DNA of 64,000 nucleotides from Anniella stebbinsi (GCA_029215795.1 JARDYH010000004.1:30508001-30572000), one strand, 5' to 3'; positions 32,001-43,690 are shown, numbered from the stretch's first letter. Notes: generated by a model from the sequence alone, not told the origin. Program-made: numbers and translations.

Positions 32001-33971
32001 CGAGAGATGGTGGAACCCTTGGTAGCATGCTGTGACGAGTTTGCACGGCACTTTGAAGATAAAGTCGCTCAGATTCGTCTTGAATTGGACACCACGCTTA
32101 ATGCAGCTCCGCTAGTAGAGGCATTCAGAGCACCGTCTGGTCCAGTTTTATTGGATGAGTTTCAGTTACTGAGGCCTGAGGATGTGGACAAGGTGCTTGG
32201 CCAAGTCCGGTCGACCACTTGTGTGCTTGACCCTTGCCCGTCGTGGCTAATTACATCAAATAAGGATGGGACCGCCGGCTGGGTCCAGGAGGTTGTAAAT
32301 GCCTCCTTGAGAGAGAGAGTGGTGCCGGCCTTGTTAGAAGAGGCGGTAATCAGACCACTCCTGAAAAAGCCTAACCTGGACCTGGAAGATGTTAACAACT
32401 ATAGGCCGGTGGCGAACATTCCTTTCCTGGGCAAGGTGCTTGAGCGGGTGGTTGCAGGACAACTCCAGACACTCTTGAATGAAACGGATTATCTAGATCC
32501 ATTTCAATCGGGTTTCAGGCCTGGTTTTGGAGCAGAAACTGCCTTGGTCGCCCTGTGCGATGACCTTTGCCAGGAGAGGGACAGGGGGAGTGCGACCCTG
32601 TTGGTTCTCTTGGACCTCTCAGCGGCTTTCGATACCATCGACCATGGTATCCTTCTGGATAGGTTGTCTGGGCTGGGAGTTGGAGGCACTGCGCTGCAGT
32701 GGTTCCGCTCCTACTTAGATGACCGTTTTCAGAAGGTGGTGCTGGGGGATTATTGCTCTGTGCCGTGGCATTTAAGCCATGGGGTTCCACAGGGCTCTAT
32801 TTTATCCCCTATGCTGTTTAACATATACATGAAGCCGCTGGGAGAGGTTATCCGGAGATGTGGGCTGAGATGTCACCAATATGCGGATGACACCCAGCTC
32901 TACCTCTCCTTTTCAACAAACCCAGGTGAGGCAGTGGCTGTTCTGAATCAGTGCCTGAGCACGGTAATGGACTGGATGAGGGCTAACATACTGAGACTCA
33001 ATCCAGACAAGACGGAGGTACTGTTAGCGGGTGGTTCGTCTGTCCGGCGAGGTGATGTTCACCCTGTTCTGGAAGGGGTTGCACTCCCCCTAAAGGATCG
33101 GGTCCGTAGTTTGGGGGTGCTCTTGGATCCAGAACTGTTGCTTGAGGCACAGGTGAACTCGGTGGCAAAGAGCACCTTTTACCAGCTTAGGCTGATATAC
33201 CAACTGTGCCCTTATCTGGACAGAGATAGCCTAGCTACAGTTATCCATGCTCTCATAACCTCTCGTTTGGATTACTGCAATGCGTTATACGTGGGGCTGC
33301 CTTTGAAAACGGTCCGGAAACTTCAGCTGGTACAAAACAGGGCAGCCAGATTGTTAACGGGGACTGGCCAACGAGACCATATTACGCCAGTCTTTTTCCA
33401 ACTTCACTGGCTGCCGATCCAGGTCCGGGCCCAATTCAAAGTGCTGGTACTAACATTTAAAGCCCTAAACGGCTTGGGGCCAGGTTATCTAAAGGAACGC
33501 CTCCTCCCATATGTACCTGCCCGGACCCTAAGATCATCTACAGGGGTCCTTCTCCGTGAGCCCCTGCCAAAGGAAGTGAGGCAGGTGGCCACTAGGAGGA
33601 GGGCTTTCTCCGCTGTGGCACCCCGGCTGTGGAATGAGCTCCCCAGAGAGGTTCGCCTGGCACCTACTTTGTACTCTTTTCGTCGCCAGGTGAAGACCTT
33701 TTTATTCTCCCAGTATTTTAACAGTTAAATTAACTCAATTTTAATCCTTGCTGTTTTAAATTTGTATTTTAATCTGTATTAATTCCTGCTGCTTGGTTTT
33801 ATTCTGGTTGTGTTTTTATATTGTATGTTATTCTGTGTTTTTAGATTGTGCCTTGTTTTATATATTTTAAAATGATTTCATGGTTTTAATTTTTGTGAAC
33901 CGCCCAGACAGCTTCGGCTATGGGGCGGTATAAAAATGCAATAAATAAATAAATAAATAAATAAATAAAAT
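32001..33971 (+). mobile_element. L2-clade LINE, 5'-truncated, young copy
   Basis: Contains the intact reverse transcriptase half of the L2 open frame, a 3' untranslated region with GTGAACCGCCCAGACAGCTT and GGGGCGGTATAAAAATGC, and a tail of AAATAA repeats. The 5' part with the endonuclease is absent. A 7-bp CCCAGGG occurs just before the start (31994-32000) and just after the tail (33972-33978), consistent with a target duplication. The lack of frameshifts over 1.7 kb marks it as recent. Confidence 0.85.
32007..33728 (+). CDS. L2 LINE reverse transcriptase (partial polyprotein)
   Basis: This 573-codon frame encodes the reverse transcriptase and C-terminal part of an L2-clade LINE protein, which in the living element copies its RNA into DNA at a nicked target. 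Visible motifs in order: NNYRPVANIPFLGKVLERVV (finger region), FQSGFRPG, motif A LDLSAAFDT with D203, motif B GVPQGSILSP, and motif C YADDTQLYL with aspartates 294 and 295. The C-terminal part includes SRLDYCNALYVGLP and the conserved end RRAFSAVAPRLWNELP. All core catalytic residues are present. The N-terminal apurinic-like endonuclease is missing because the copy is 5'-truncated, so the ATG used is simply the first in frame. No promoter is expected. It is non-autonomous without the endonuclease, though the domain might still be transcribed from a neighbour. Confidence 0.9.
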   Translation: MVEPLVACCDEFARHFEDKVAQIRLELDTTLNAAPLVEAFRAPSGPVLLDEFQLLRPEDVDKVLGQVRSTTCVLDPCPSWLITSNKDGTAGWVQEVVNASLRERVVPALLEEAVIRPLLKKPNLDLEDVNNYRPVANIPFLGKVLERVVAGQLQTLLNETDYLDPFQSGFRPGFGAETALVALCDDLCQERDRGSATLLVLLDLSAAFDTIDHGILLDRLSGLGVGGTALQWFRSYLDDRFQKVVLGDYCSVPWHLSHGVPQGSILSPMLFNIYMKPLGEVIRRCGLRCHQYADDTQLYLSFSTNPGEAVAVLNQCLSTVMDWMRANILRLNPDKTEVLLAGGSSVRRGDVHPVLEGVALPLKDRVRSLGVLLDPELLLEAQVNSVAKSTFYQLRLIYQLCPYLDRDSLATVIHALITSRLDYCNALYVGLPLKTVRKLQLVQNRAARLLTGTGQRDHITPVFFQLHWLPIQVRAQFKVLVLTFKALNGLGPGYLKERLLPYVPARTLRSSTGVLLREPLPKEVRQVATRRRAFSAVAPRLWNELPREVRLAPTLYSFRRQVKTFLFSQYFNS

Positions 33972-33985
33972 CCCAGGGTAATTCT

Positions 33986-34680
33986 GTTTTTAAGTACACC
34001 TTTTATAGACCCATTTGGTTGAATGGTACTACAAGCTAAATGAAGTGAGAGCACAATCCTTGCAAACAATATAATGGATCACTTAAAGAGTGATAAACCA
34101 GCAAGTGGAAAATGCCATTTTTGTCGAACATTGGAATCATATTTAGCATTACATTTGGTTAAGCAAAAAAGATATATCAATTGGCATATTTACAAAATAT
34201 AGGGAGAAACTGGGATGTGTGAATCAGTAAACCCTGAACTCACCAGTTCTATCTCGAAGCTCATTCCAGCTCAAGTCCACATCAGATTGAGAACTTCGGT
34301 TTTTTCTTTTTGCGCGAAAATCTGTACATATTTTCATGCGTATTTTCACAAATGTATGTATCAATTGTGCCCATCTTTGAAATATATGCATGATTCTTCC
34401 ATTGATTAAAGCTTATTTGTTTGCATTTTTTCAAAAGTATGCATTTTTTCATGCACATCTTTCAAATATGCGCGTGCTGTGAAACATATTTTATTTGGTC
34501 CACCAACTGCGTCACATTGCAAGCTCGGAAAAGTACGGACTTCAACAGCACATTGCATCTGAGGCTGTATTCATTCTGGAAGGTGCAAACTGGGTAAATC
34601 CTGATCAAAGGTGAACTGAAGCAAATTTCTCAAACTTCCCTATGGGTTGAGCAATGGCTACTAGTCCTGATGGCTCTGTG
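33986..34680. other. AT-rich unique DNA with recurring TGCATNTTTT words
   Basis: ATTTTCATGCGTATTTTCAC, TTTGCATTTTTTCAA and related words recur from 34290 to 34490. A similar texture appears at 39240-39420. It may be decayed DNA-transposon interior. No gene signal. Confidence 0.3.
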
Positions 34681-34689
34681 CTACCTTCG

Positions 34690-34865
34690 GTATCAGAGGC
34701 AGTAAGCCTATATACACCAGTTGCTAAGGAACATGGTGGAGGGAGGGTGCTGCTGCACCATGTCCTCCTGTGGGACCCTGGTCAACAGCTGGTTGACCAC
34801 TGTGTGAACAGAGTGCAGGACTAGATGGACTCTTAGTTTTATCCTTCTTATGTTCTTATGTTCTG
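34690..34865 (+). mobile_element. CR1 3' end, short
   Basis: Plus-strand CR1 3' terminus: TCAGAGGCAGTAAGCC, GGTCAACAGCTGGTTGACCA, GGACTAGATGGACTC, ending CTTATGTTCTTATGTTCT. Confidence 0.8.
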
Positions 34866-34869
34866 TCAT

Positions 34870-35445
34870 TCCACTGACAGAAGCAATTCCATCAGCAGAA
34901 GCAGCATAGGGTGAGGCTCCCACTCCCTGCAGCCTCCTGTGCACCCTCAAAAACTACTCCAGAGCACTGGGAAATCACCCAGAGCCAATTTTCTGGTGGC
35001 ATACAGGACTATAGATAGGAGAAGAGATTTCTGCTACTACGATGTTGGATTTAACCCTATCTGTGTTCATTGCTTTGCATGGGCCCTTTTCACTCTCACC
35101 TGGGTTGCAGGGAATGTGTCTGGTGCATGTGTTATTGGTGGGTGCATAAGTAATTTATTTATTTTTAAACACAGGAAATGGCTCATCTGAACTTGCCCTG
35201 TTCTTAAGAACTGCTAGGGCTAGAGCCAGTATCCTTTGATTCTGTGTATGACTTCCTTGTGTGGTGAGCTATGCATTTTGGATCATTTTCCTGGCAGTGA
35301 AGTATTCTCATTCTCTGGACTGGCCTTGCCCATCTGTGCTGGCCACTGGGCTTTCTGGACAAGGTAGAGTTTTAGCTTGGTCTGGTGCCTTGCCCAAGCA
35401 CCAATGTCTTACTGGCTCCAGTGTACTGTGTATTCTTCAACTCTG
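34870..35445. other. unique DNA
   Basis: No recognised repeat or gene signal. Confidence 0.4.
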
Positions 35446-35447
35446 CT

Positions 35448-35565
35448 CTGCACCTTGGATAGTTCCTTTAGAGTTCTGACTGGTTCTGACTTAAATTCGG
35501 AGCAGATTCACTGCCCCACTGATGTTGGAGCTATCAGCCTCCACTGGCTGTGTCCCTCAGTTCTG
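35448..35565 (+). repeat. dispersed repeat X, copy 2
   Basis: CACCTTGGATAGTTCCTTTA, GTTCTGACTGGTTCTGACT and GCAGATTCACTGCCCCACTG match 37343-37460 and 1556-1655. Confidence 0.55.
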
Positions 35566-35569
35566 ACTC

Positions 35570-36170
35570 CCTGGCCCGAGTCCTGGCTCACCTTTGATCT
35601 CTGCCTGTGGTTCATCAGTGACAGACATAGAGAGCAAGGGCTTGGTTTTAAAACTGTGAAGAATGAAACTGAGGGAAATTTAACTTGTTGTAGAAGGAAG
35701 TCAAGGCTGCAGCGATCCACAAATACTTTGAGAAATTCCGAATAGTCAGGAGTTCATCGTTTTAATGGGTGGGTTGAGTGTGGAGGAAAGATGTGAATAT
35801 TACAAGGAGCCTTGAATGTGCAATGCACATGGAAGGGAATTGCATCTTCCTGCAAATCCATGCATTTGGGGGCAAGCCACCCAGAATAAGAGTAGTTTTG
35901 GCCACACTGAAATAGAATCTCCAGGTGTAGTCGTTTCATTTTTCTTCTTAGGAGACAATGGACAAGCAAAAATGTGTACTAGGGGAAATCACTGAGCTGG
36001 GGGTCCAAAATGTTCTCAGTGACACCCCTATCTGTGGTGAGGTACAGGAATGGCCCCTCTCAACTGTGTCCCCTCTCAATAGACATGAAAGGGAATCACT
36101 GAGAACCAGGCCTGCCTCTATCTCCGTAGCCCCATTTTGAGTTCTATATCTTGGTCATGCTATAGTGTGA
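35570..36170. other. unique DNA
   Basis: No recognised repeat or gene signal. Confidence 0.4.
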
Positions 36171-36177
36171 CCAATGA

Positions 36178-36306
36178 GTTGGATTCAGGCATAGTTATGC
36201 TTAGGGTAGACAGAAAGAAGTCAATGGGACAAGTTACTCATGGGTAACTAGGCCCCATTGATTTTACTGGATCTACTCTACATATGACTAACTCTGAATC
36301 CAACCC
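36178..36306. repeat. palindromic repeat B, copy 3
   Basis: GTTGGATTCAGGCATAG at the left and CTCTGAATCCAACCCT at the right. The inner pair includes GGCCCCATTGATTTTACTGG. Aligns with 17739 and 30767. Confidence 0.55.
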
Positions 36307-36332
36307 TATATTGCTTTCTTTATAAGCTTGAA

Positions 36333-36474
36333 GCAGCCTTCCCTCACCAGGTGCCCTCCAGATGTGTTGGACCACAATTCCCATCTTCCTCAAGGAAAAT
36401 GGGCAATGGCCATGCTGGATGATGGAATATATAGTCCAACACATCTGGAAGGCACCAGGTTGGGAAAAGTGGCC
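36333..36474. mobile_element. small hAT-like MITE
   Basis: CAGCCTTCCCTCACCAGGTG at the left and CACCAGGTTGGGAAAAGTGG at the right. Inner arms CCAGATGTGTTGGACCA and AGTCCAACACATCTGG. Same family as 30986 and 63064. Target duplication unclear. Confidence 0.55.
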
Positions 36475-36659
36475 TAGTGCAGTGATTTCTTGATTGGTGC
36501 TGCCTCTCTAACTGGAAGCTTTTCAATACTACCATAATTAATATAATACAATAATATTTAGGGATAATTTCTGAAAAAAAGAGAAAGAAATAGAGTTGGA
36601 GCCACCAGCATATAGAGTTAATCACTTTAATATCTGAAGTATTCATCTGCAATCTCAAT

Positions 36660-37320
36660 TTGCTCCAAGTCCAGCAGCTGCATTAGTTGAGATAATTCTG
36701 TCAGTGAATGCTGTTTGTACCCAGAACATGCCTGCTAAATTTGTTAAAGAATACCCCAGACTAACGCATCATTACACTCACAAAGTCATCTATCTTTTAC
36801 TTCAGATTAATTCTTTTTTTCTCTCTCTCTCTTCACCTCCTCCATAAATCCTGGTGCACTTAATTAATTTCAGTTCCAGTGTAAGGTCCATAATACAGAA
36901 TTGTTCAAGCAAACACAAAATTAATTATTCTATTTACGGCCTTCTCATTGAAAGGAGCATTTCATCTTTCATAATTACATTTTGGAACGTCCAATTATGA
37001 ATTCAGGCTTCTGCTATTTTGCATAGCGTGATTGTACACAAGTGTCTCAATGCCAATGAGAACCAAGATTTGGGCCTTACATTTCATTCCAATTAGGCTA
37101 AAATCACATACAGTTTCAGGCATTTTTTTTTCTTTTTTAAAAAACCTTTTCAAAAGGCTTTCAGGAAAGTCTGTGCTAGAATCAAGTTATGGAAATTCAT
37201 GAGCAAAGGTGAATTCATTTTCCTCATCTCGATATCTTTGTTGCTAAAGTTTTAAAAAACTGGCTGACATTATAATATCACCCAGAATCACAAGACATCC
37301 ATCTATCTCTCTTGACTTGT
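36660..37320. other. unique DNA, candidate conserved non-coding
   Basis: Repeat-free AT-rich DNA with CTTAATTAATTTCAG, CACAAAATTAATTATTC, CATAATTACATTTTGG and CCAATTATGAATTCAGG, a cluster of homeodomain-like core sites over about 200 bases (36855-37010). Confidence 0.3.
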
Positions 37321-37342
37321 ACCCACTCTGAATTTCAGTCAG

Positions 37343-37460
37343 AACCAGTCAGAACTCTAAAGGAGCTATCCAAGGTGCAAGTTCTGACTGGTTCTGACTG
37401 AAACCTGGAGTGGATTCACCACCCCACTGACATTGTAGCCACGAACCTCCACTGCTTGTG
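37343..37460. repeat. dispersed repeat X, head-to-head pair
   Basis: A reversed copy of the family X start (AGTCAGAACCAGTCAGAAC to GCTATCCAAGGTGC) is joined directly to a forward copy (GTTCTGACTGGTTCTGACTG onward). The junction is an inverted repeat of about 25 bp arms. Confidence 0.55.
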
Positions 37461-37464
37461 CCCT

Positions 37465-38745
37465 ACCCTATGTTGAAGGATTGCATTAGGTTATACATCC
37501 CAATCCAGATAGAGAGCATATGCTCAAATCTGTTTTCACACATATAGCCCTGATGGAAAACTGGTGACAGAGCAGAGCAGCTGTTCTTCATAGGGAGCAG
37601 ATCAGGATAGATTTAATCTCCCCTTCCCTGCCAATCAGCTAATCCCCTACACAGCCCTGGCTACTTTATAAATTCACACAGTTTGAGCAAGGCCCCAATA
37701 TTTGAATAAAGTTCAAGATCCCATGGGATTGATGCCCAAACAATGGAAGCGTCAAAGATCAGAGACGTCTGATGATTCTATGCCCTTCCAGGCTCTTGCC
37801 GGCAGGGTGGGAAGAGCAATGAAGGCTTTTTAGCCTCTCCTCCCACCTTTGACATTTTTTTTTTGGCTAGACAGGACTCTGTGCCCATCTAGCTGACTTG
37901 CACTGGTGGGGGCAGGGACAGCACTAAGAGCCCATTGGAGAGCCTCTCCCCTTTCCACCCACTGGCATGGCCCCTTTCCCTCTCTACTCTTCTCTTTTTC
38001 AAGGTCAGATCTTCAACCTCAGGATAAGAATCCATGGTTGAGCTTTTCATGGTGGCTAGGAGGGGCTTGGAGTGGGGTGAAATCCAAATGGGATTTCCCC
38101 CTCCAATAACATTTCCCCCTCCATTTGTCAATCACCTTGTAGCAGAAATCCTTAGCATCCTATGACCCCTTGGATGCTATCTAGAGGCCAGAGGACTGCA
38201 CTCCAAATACTAAACAAAACAATACTAAAGAATCTAAGGGCACGATCTTATGGACTGTGCTCTTGCAGCTCACAAAACCCTTAACTCAGAGGCTTCCAAG
38301 ACTCCTATACCCTACCAGGCTGAAGCCAGCAGAGTGAAAGGAGCAGTGGAGATGATGTTTCTTTCCCTTTCCTCCAATCGCCTTTATTTTTGCTAGATGG
38401 GCTTTTTAGCTCATCTCACAAGTGTGCTTTGGAAGCGGAGGGAAGGAGGCTGGAGGATGCTCAGGATAAATCATATCCTGGCCTCTCTGGTCTCCTCCCA
38501 TCCCCAGCCACCAGAATGCCCTTTTTCCCCTGCTCTGAGTTTGATTTTCCAACAGTTCTTTCTGCGCCATTTGCGAGGGATTAAGCTCGGGCTCAGGGCT
38601 TGGATGTCCAATGCCCTCTTCAAAGGTTGGAGTGGTGTCTCTGGACTTGTAAGAGGTTTTCTGAGCCATCCTATGGTCCCTGGGACACTTACCTATTGTC
38701 TACTTCATACCATCTATTGTCTATTTAGTACCAGCTATTAAACTT
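37465..38745. other. unique DNA
   Basis: No recognised repeat family or coding signal. Frames near 37900-38110 and 38390-38740 lack any domain. Confidence 0.4.
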
Positions 38746-38751
38746 TAGCCA

Positions 38752-39125
38752 AAACACTCAAATAAATAAATAAATACTTCAGAGAACACCCAGCATTTTT
38801 TCTAATCAAAAAGGGGGATGTTTCCACAACGATGTAGTAGCTATCTAGAATACTCTTGCAGTTGAAACTTGGGCACACGAAGAGCAATATTAAGACAACA
38901 CTCTCAAATGATCTTGGGAACTGTGATAGGTCACCAAGGAAGATATAGTCCTTCAGGTACATGGAGCCTAAAAAAAGTAGACCTTTATAGATCAAAACCA
39001 GCAGTGTAATTAATTTGACTTGGATGGCTTTTGGATATAAGGGCAAATTCTGGTGCAAGAGCAAGCCTTTCCCTAAGAGTAGAATATAGGGATTTAGGTG
39101 GTGTATCTTTAGGTTAAAGAGAAAT
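38752..39125 (-). mobile_element. LINE 3' remnant
   Basis: AATAAATAAATAAATAC at 38760 reads as a reversed tail, followed by a decayed body (TTTATAGATCAAAACCAGCA). Clade uncertain, possibly L2. Confidence 0.35.
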
Positions 39126-39129
39126 GGTA

Positions 39130-40505
39130 GCACTAACTATGGATGGGAGTGGGGAATGCCTTTGGTTTGCTTTTTAATACAGACCTACCTAATTTGCAAT
39201 ATCTGAACCAATATGCGAACCAAAACTCAATTATTCTTTGGTATTTTTGCTTTGCTGAATTTTGCAAAATAGTTCACAAGATGGTATATTACATGAAGAT
39301 ATGCACAAAAGCTGCATATTACTGATAGCAATGTACAAAAATGCATGTGTATATTTGGCAAAATTGGGTACAAAATGCATATATTAGGGAAAATGTACAG
39401 GAAAAGGCATATGTATGTCTTTCAGAGTCTTAAAAAAATCCACAAACTGAAATAGGTCAAAATCAACTTAAAGTTGGAAAAATGTGAAATAGAACCTGAA
39501 ATTGACAGATTTCTGAAATTAACCTAGGGAGAAATAGTACCTTTACGCTTGGACCTGTTGGGAGTTTTATTCTGGGAGGAGAACAGATCTTCACAGATGT
39601 GAGGAAGGCTCAAAGTGGAGTCAAAATACAGTCAGGAATGCCTTACCTTTCTAAGGCCATTGAATGAAAAACTTAAACAGACTGTATAAAGCTGTTGATA
39701 AAGTCTATATATGTTATGCTCTCATTCAATTGCTTTGGATATGTACACATGAACATATATGAAAACAGATTTATTTTATTTTACTTTACATTTTTTTTGG
39801 AATAGATTTAAAATGATATGTTGATGAAAGAATTATGCAACTTATACTTAGAGGACTGGATAGATCTACAGCTTTCCATACAATATGCAGCGATTACAGT
39901 TCAATGAAAAAAGGTCAACAATCCACTTTATTCAGCCCATGTATGTCATGCATACAAGTGATGCCTAGGAATCTAGAGTCATCATAGTTTGATATGCTTT
40001 TATGAATAGGCAACATTTGCAAGAACAAGGCGTGTTGCATCAGGTTGCTGAACAGTTCCTTCAGCAGTTCCTTCATGTGGAATTCTCTGCAGAGGCAGGA
40101 ACTACACATCTGCAATTTTTCAGATAGGCTCGCAAGCATATACGACATGTCATCTCATGAGTCTCAGCAGAGCGGAATGAAGTATGCAAGTGTTGTTACA
40201 TCTGTCAGTTGGCTCATGGACTGCATGCCATTCATTTGGCAACAATGCCCAACAAAGGGAAGCTGCTCACAGTCCTGATGAAGCCAGAATCTACAAATCT
40301 GCCACTGGCCCAGAAAAAAAATGAGAAAGTGAGATACGTATATCTCATTGCACTAACTAGATATTAGTGGTATTTTCAAATATAGTCAATCGAATCTAGC
40401 AGCAACAAGCCCCTCCTTGTCTCCTCCTCCAGAGACTGTTACTTCCTGTTATAAATTAATCAAAGTTTCTCATTACATCCAAACCTAAATGTGGTGGCAG
40501 GGGAA
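39130..40505. other. AT-rich unique DNA
   Basis: Recurring AATGCATATNTT words at 39280-39420; otherwise no repeat or gene recognised. Confidence 0.35.
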
Positions 40506-40512
40506 GAGGAGG

Positions 40513-40750
40513 AGGCCAGTGTGGTGTAGAGGCTTAAAGTGTTTGACTGGGAGTTGGGAGATGTGAGTTCTAATCCCCACTTGGCCATGGAAGCTCATTG
40601 AGTGACTTTGGGCCAGTCACAGACTCTCAATCCAACCTACCTCATAGGGTTGTTGTTGTGAGGCTAACATGGAGAGGAGGAGGATTACGTGCACCACCTT
40701 AGGTTCCTTGGAGGGAAAAAGGCGGGATATAAATGTAATACATAAAAAAT
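40513..40750 (+). mobile_element. tRNA-derived SINE, second family
   Basis: The head has an A-box-like GTGGTGTAGAGGCTTAAAG and a B-box-like GAGTTCTAATCCCC. The body passes TGGGCCAGTCACAGACTCTC and GGTTGTTGTTGTGAGG, and the tail reads GGCGGGATATAAATGTAATA. This layout is known from squamate SINEs mobilised by LINEs. It is well preserved and rather young. Confidence 0.8.
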
Positions 40751-40839
40751 AGGAAATAAATGCTTGTTTGTTCAAACAAGCTAGGATCAAACACAATAAT
40801 TCTTATATCTATGTTATTATAGCTATCTGAGTCTAGAGC

Positions 40840-41010
40840 TTTTTCAAGCAACCACCAGTAGCTGAAGCTTTCTGGGTGGTTCACAACCATTCAAACCATA
40901 AAGTGCAACCTAAGATGCAGTAGAAAATTTTTAAAAGTTTTAAACCACATGTATAAAGTAGAAGTAAAATCCAAAATAAAACCTAGCAGCAATACAAAGA
41001 TTCAAAACAC
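40840..41010 (-). mobile_element. L2 LINE tail remnant
   Basis: The minus strand reads GTGAACCACCCAGAAAGCTT, the L2 terminal motif seen at 33897, preceded by decayed untranslated sequence. Confidence 0.55.
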
Positions 41011-41314
41011 AGTGACAGATTTAAAACAGAAAGTAGTAGCAAAGGGTGGGTATAAAACCCTGTGCTGAGTTCTCCCCTCTCCCTAATGTATAGTTCCACT
41101 AGCCTATGGCATTCCTCTGCATTTTTCCACCATTGCCAGCAAGAGGTAATGATGGAGAATGAAGGTGGGGAAATACATACAATGATGATATCACAAAATG
41201 AATAAGGGTGAGCTCCCCAGTGTCCTGTGGCTCCGCAGATGCCATCTGGGAGCCATACAATGACTTTTAGTCAGCTTAAACTTCTAGGTAAATTGGATTA
41301 CAAATAGACTGCCC

Positions 41315-41342
41315 ATATATATATATATATATATATATATAT
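41315..41342. repeat. (AT)14 microsatellite
   Basis: Fourteen uninterrupted AT units. Confidence 0.97.
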
Positions 41343-41530
41343 GGTTTTGGGATTTTGTATTTTGGCAGCTCTGTTTTACCATTTTCCATATTTCGTCTAA
41401 TAATATTGGTTCAGCTAGGATTTGTACTTTGACATAGAATGTGGTCACAGAAGACATCTTTTTAGGATCCACCAAGGTGGGTTCTAGATGGCAAGTCATC
41501 CTTGTGAATTTGCTTTCTCTTCCACCATGT

Positions 41531-42140
41531 TGTGAAAGACAGCTTCTTTCGGTTTAGTTGAAAAAAGAATACACCAACTGTGAACTAAACCACACCTTTA
41601 ATTCAGGCCAAACAAAGCTGAGCAACTCAGATAATAATTAAACAGAGTTTTACCCAGTAGCCCCAAGGCAAGATTAAACAAAGCAAGATAAACTTAAAGT
41701 TGAAATTAACAATAGCTAATGAACGAGCATCTTCTTCAATCCTCCTTCTCTGAGATCTGCTTTTGCTTTAAACATAATCTTTCCAACCAACACTGAATAT
41801 CTCTTGTTTCTGTCCTCCTCAAATGCCTGCGTTCCTTAGCGTCTTTTAAAGTGTGCACTGACTCCTCCTCAGATGATAAGAGCTCTGTTACACCTGCCGG
41901 TGAGTCTGTAAGATCAGCACTCATTTCAGAGCTTTGATTCTCCGCAGCTGGAAGAGAGGAACTGTGAAGTGTTTCCTCTTCAGCACCAGGATCCTGATCA
42001 AGCTCAAGATCGCTGTCTGCTTGTGCTAGGCTTTCTGACAGCTGCTTCTCCTGCTCAGAAGAAAGAGGGTTAAACACAACACACCATGGTACAAACATGA
42101 GTTTGGAGCAGGAAAGGACCATGTAACTGCCTCTCCAACA
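41531..42140 (-). mobile_element. possible solo LTR or LTR-retrotransposon remnant
   Basis: On the minus strand a block starts TGTTGGAGAGGCAG and ends CTTTCACA, TG...CA edges as in LTRs. Inside is an open frame of 128 residues (41736-42122), rich in serine and glutamate with a basic end (KERRHLRRTETRDIQ). Compare the short acidic frames next to LTRs of reptile Gypsy-type elements. No 4-6-bp target duplication is visible and no second LTR exists in the window, so this is tentative. Confidence 0.3.
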
Positions 42141-42149
42141 AGCAGCATC

Positions 42150-43490
42150 AGCAAAGTCAACATAGGCATTAGAACTGAGTTGCCATTATGAACCCAAACT
42201 TCTGCAGTTTCATTCTGTGTCAATGACTATGAAAGTCTGAACTAGGACAATAATTACTCAGACATTACACGTGTTTTATGGAGTGGGCAACCTTGAATGA
42301 CAGAAATGCTATAACTTTAAAGCAGGGGTGGCAACACACAGCCCACACACCATATACACTCCCGCTGCCCACTGCTGTAGGCCCCACAGGCCCCTACCCC
42401 ACTGACACCCCACTAAAATTCATGGCAGCAAAAAAAACCCCACCACTAATTTGCCACTGAAAAGTGGCAGCAAACGGCTACAGAATGCTACAATGGCCAA
42501 ATTTAACTTATTTTTAGGCTAAATTTGGCCACTATAGTGTTCTGTAGCAGTTTGTTGCTGAGTTTTAGTGGCAAATCTGGAATTTCCACAACAGCTTCCA
42601 AATTCTGCAGGGCAGCAGCAGGAATGCAGCCCACAGAGGTGAGGGTGAGGGTGGGGGTGAAAATGGCTGCTGGACCTCCTGCCATTTCTTACCTCTGCTT
42701 TGCAGGAACACACGATATGCAGATACTTGAATATCATTGCTCTTTGCCACATTTCTTTTCATTTACTTGCATATGTGCTGATGATCCATTACTATTTTGG
42801 CCATGCAAAGAATCAGCATTCAGTGATTCTGTGGTTTGCTCAGACTAAAGTCATTTGAAAAAGAGAAGTAAATGGCCACAAAAATCTGTTCTTTAACTAA
42901 TTTGCTTAGATTGTGGTCAAATGTTGCCTGGGTGCCATTTGTTCAAAGTGGATAATTGCTTCATTTTGTAAATGTGGAAATCTTTGCCCTGCTCCACCTG
43001 GCAGGCTTGCTTTTGTTTACCAATTTGCTGTTAATTGAAGAGGCTGCACTGCTGGGGATTTGGAGGTGAAGAGAGAGCATCCACATTGGAGCTACCAGGA
43101 AATGAACAAAATGGACCCTTGAATGGTTACCACAGACCTTGTGGCATTGCTAATTTACTAGAAGCAGATGTCACCTCCTCTTGGTCAATGAATGAGGAGC
43201 ATGAAAATAGGTCACAATAATTGGTTCTTTCAGCATGGAAGATTCCTTTAGTTAGCTAAAAGGAATCTGAGAAAGGATAAATTGCAAATGAAGATAGGGA
43301 ATATTAAAACAAACATGGTGGTGGACACCTGAACCCTGCTCAGACACTAAATGGACAGAGATGATGGTAGTGGAGATGGATTGCTTATACCTAATTCGCC
43401 CAAGGTCTGAAAGAGTCCCCACTCTCTGGAGCTACTACAGGTTCACTTTAATGGAAATATCCTTCCTACACTATAAAGTGCCCAGTGCCC
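42150..43490. other. mostly unique DNA
   Basis: CAGGGGTGGCAACACAC at 42325 looks like a hAT-type left end without a partner. No gene recognised. Confidence 0.35.
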
Positions 43491-43498
43491 AGGTTATG

Positions 43499-43625
43499 AA
43501 CATATGGAAGTGCCGTTGGAACATGGGAGGCTGCCTTATTCTGAGTCAGATGATTCAACCATTTAGCTCAGTATTGTCAACACTGACTGGCAACAGCTCT
43601 TCAAGGTTTCAGGTACAGTATAAGC
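43499..43625 (-). mobile_element. tRNA-derived SINE remnant
   Basis: GGAACATGGGAGGCTGCC, TAGCTCAGTATTGTCAACAC and GGCAACAGCTCTTCAAGG are the reversed 3' half of the family at 5108 and 15775. Confidence 0.6.
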
Positions 43626-43690
43626 TGTGCAGGAAGGGACTCAATTGGGCCTTGCAGCAGCTGGCCAAGTCAGGTTCCTCCTTCCCACAC

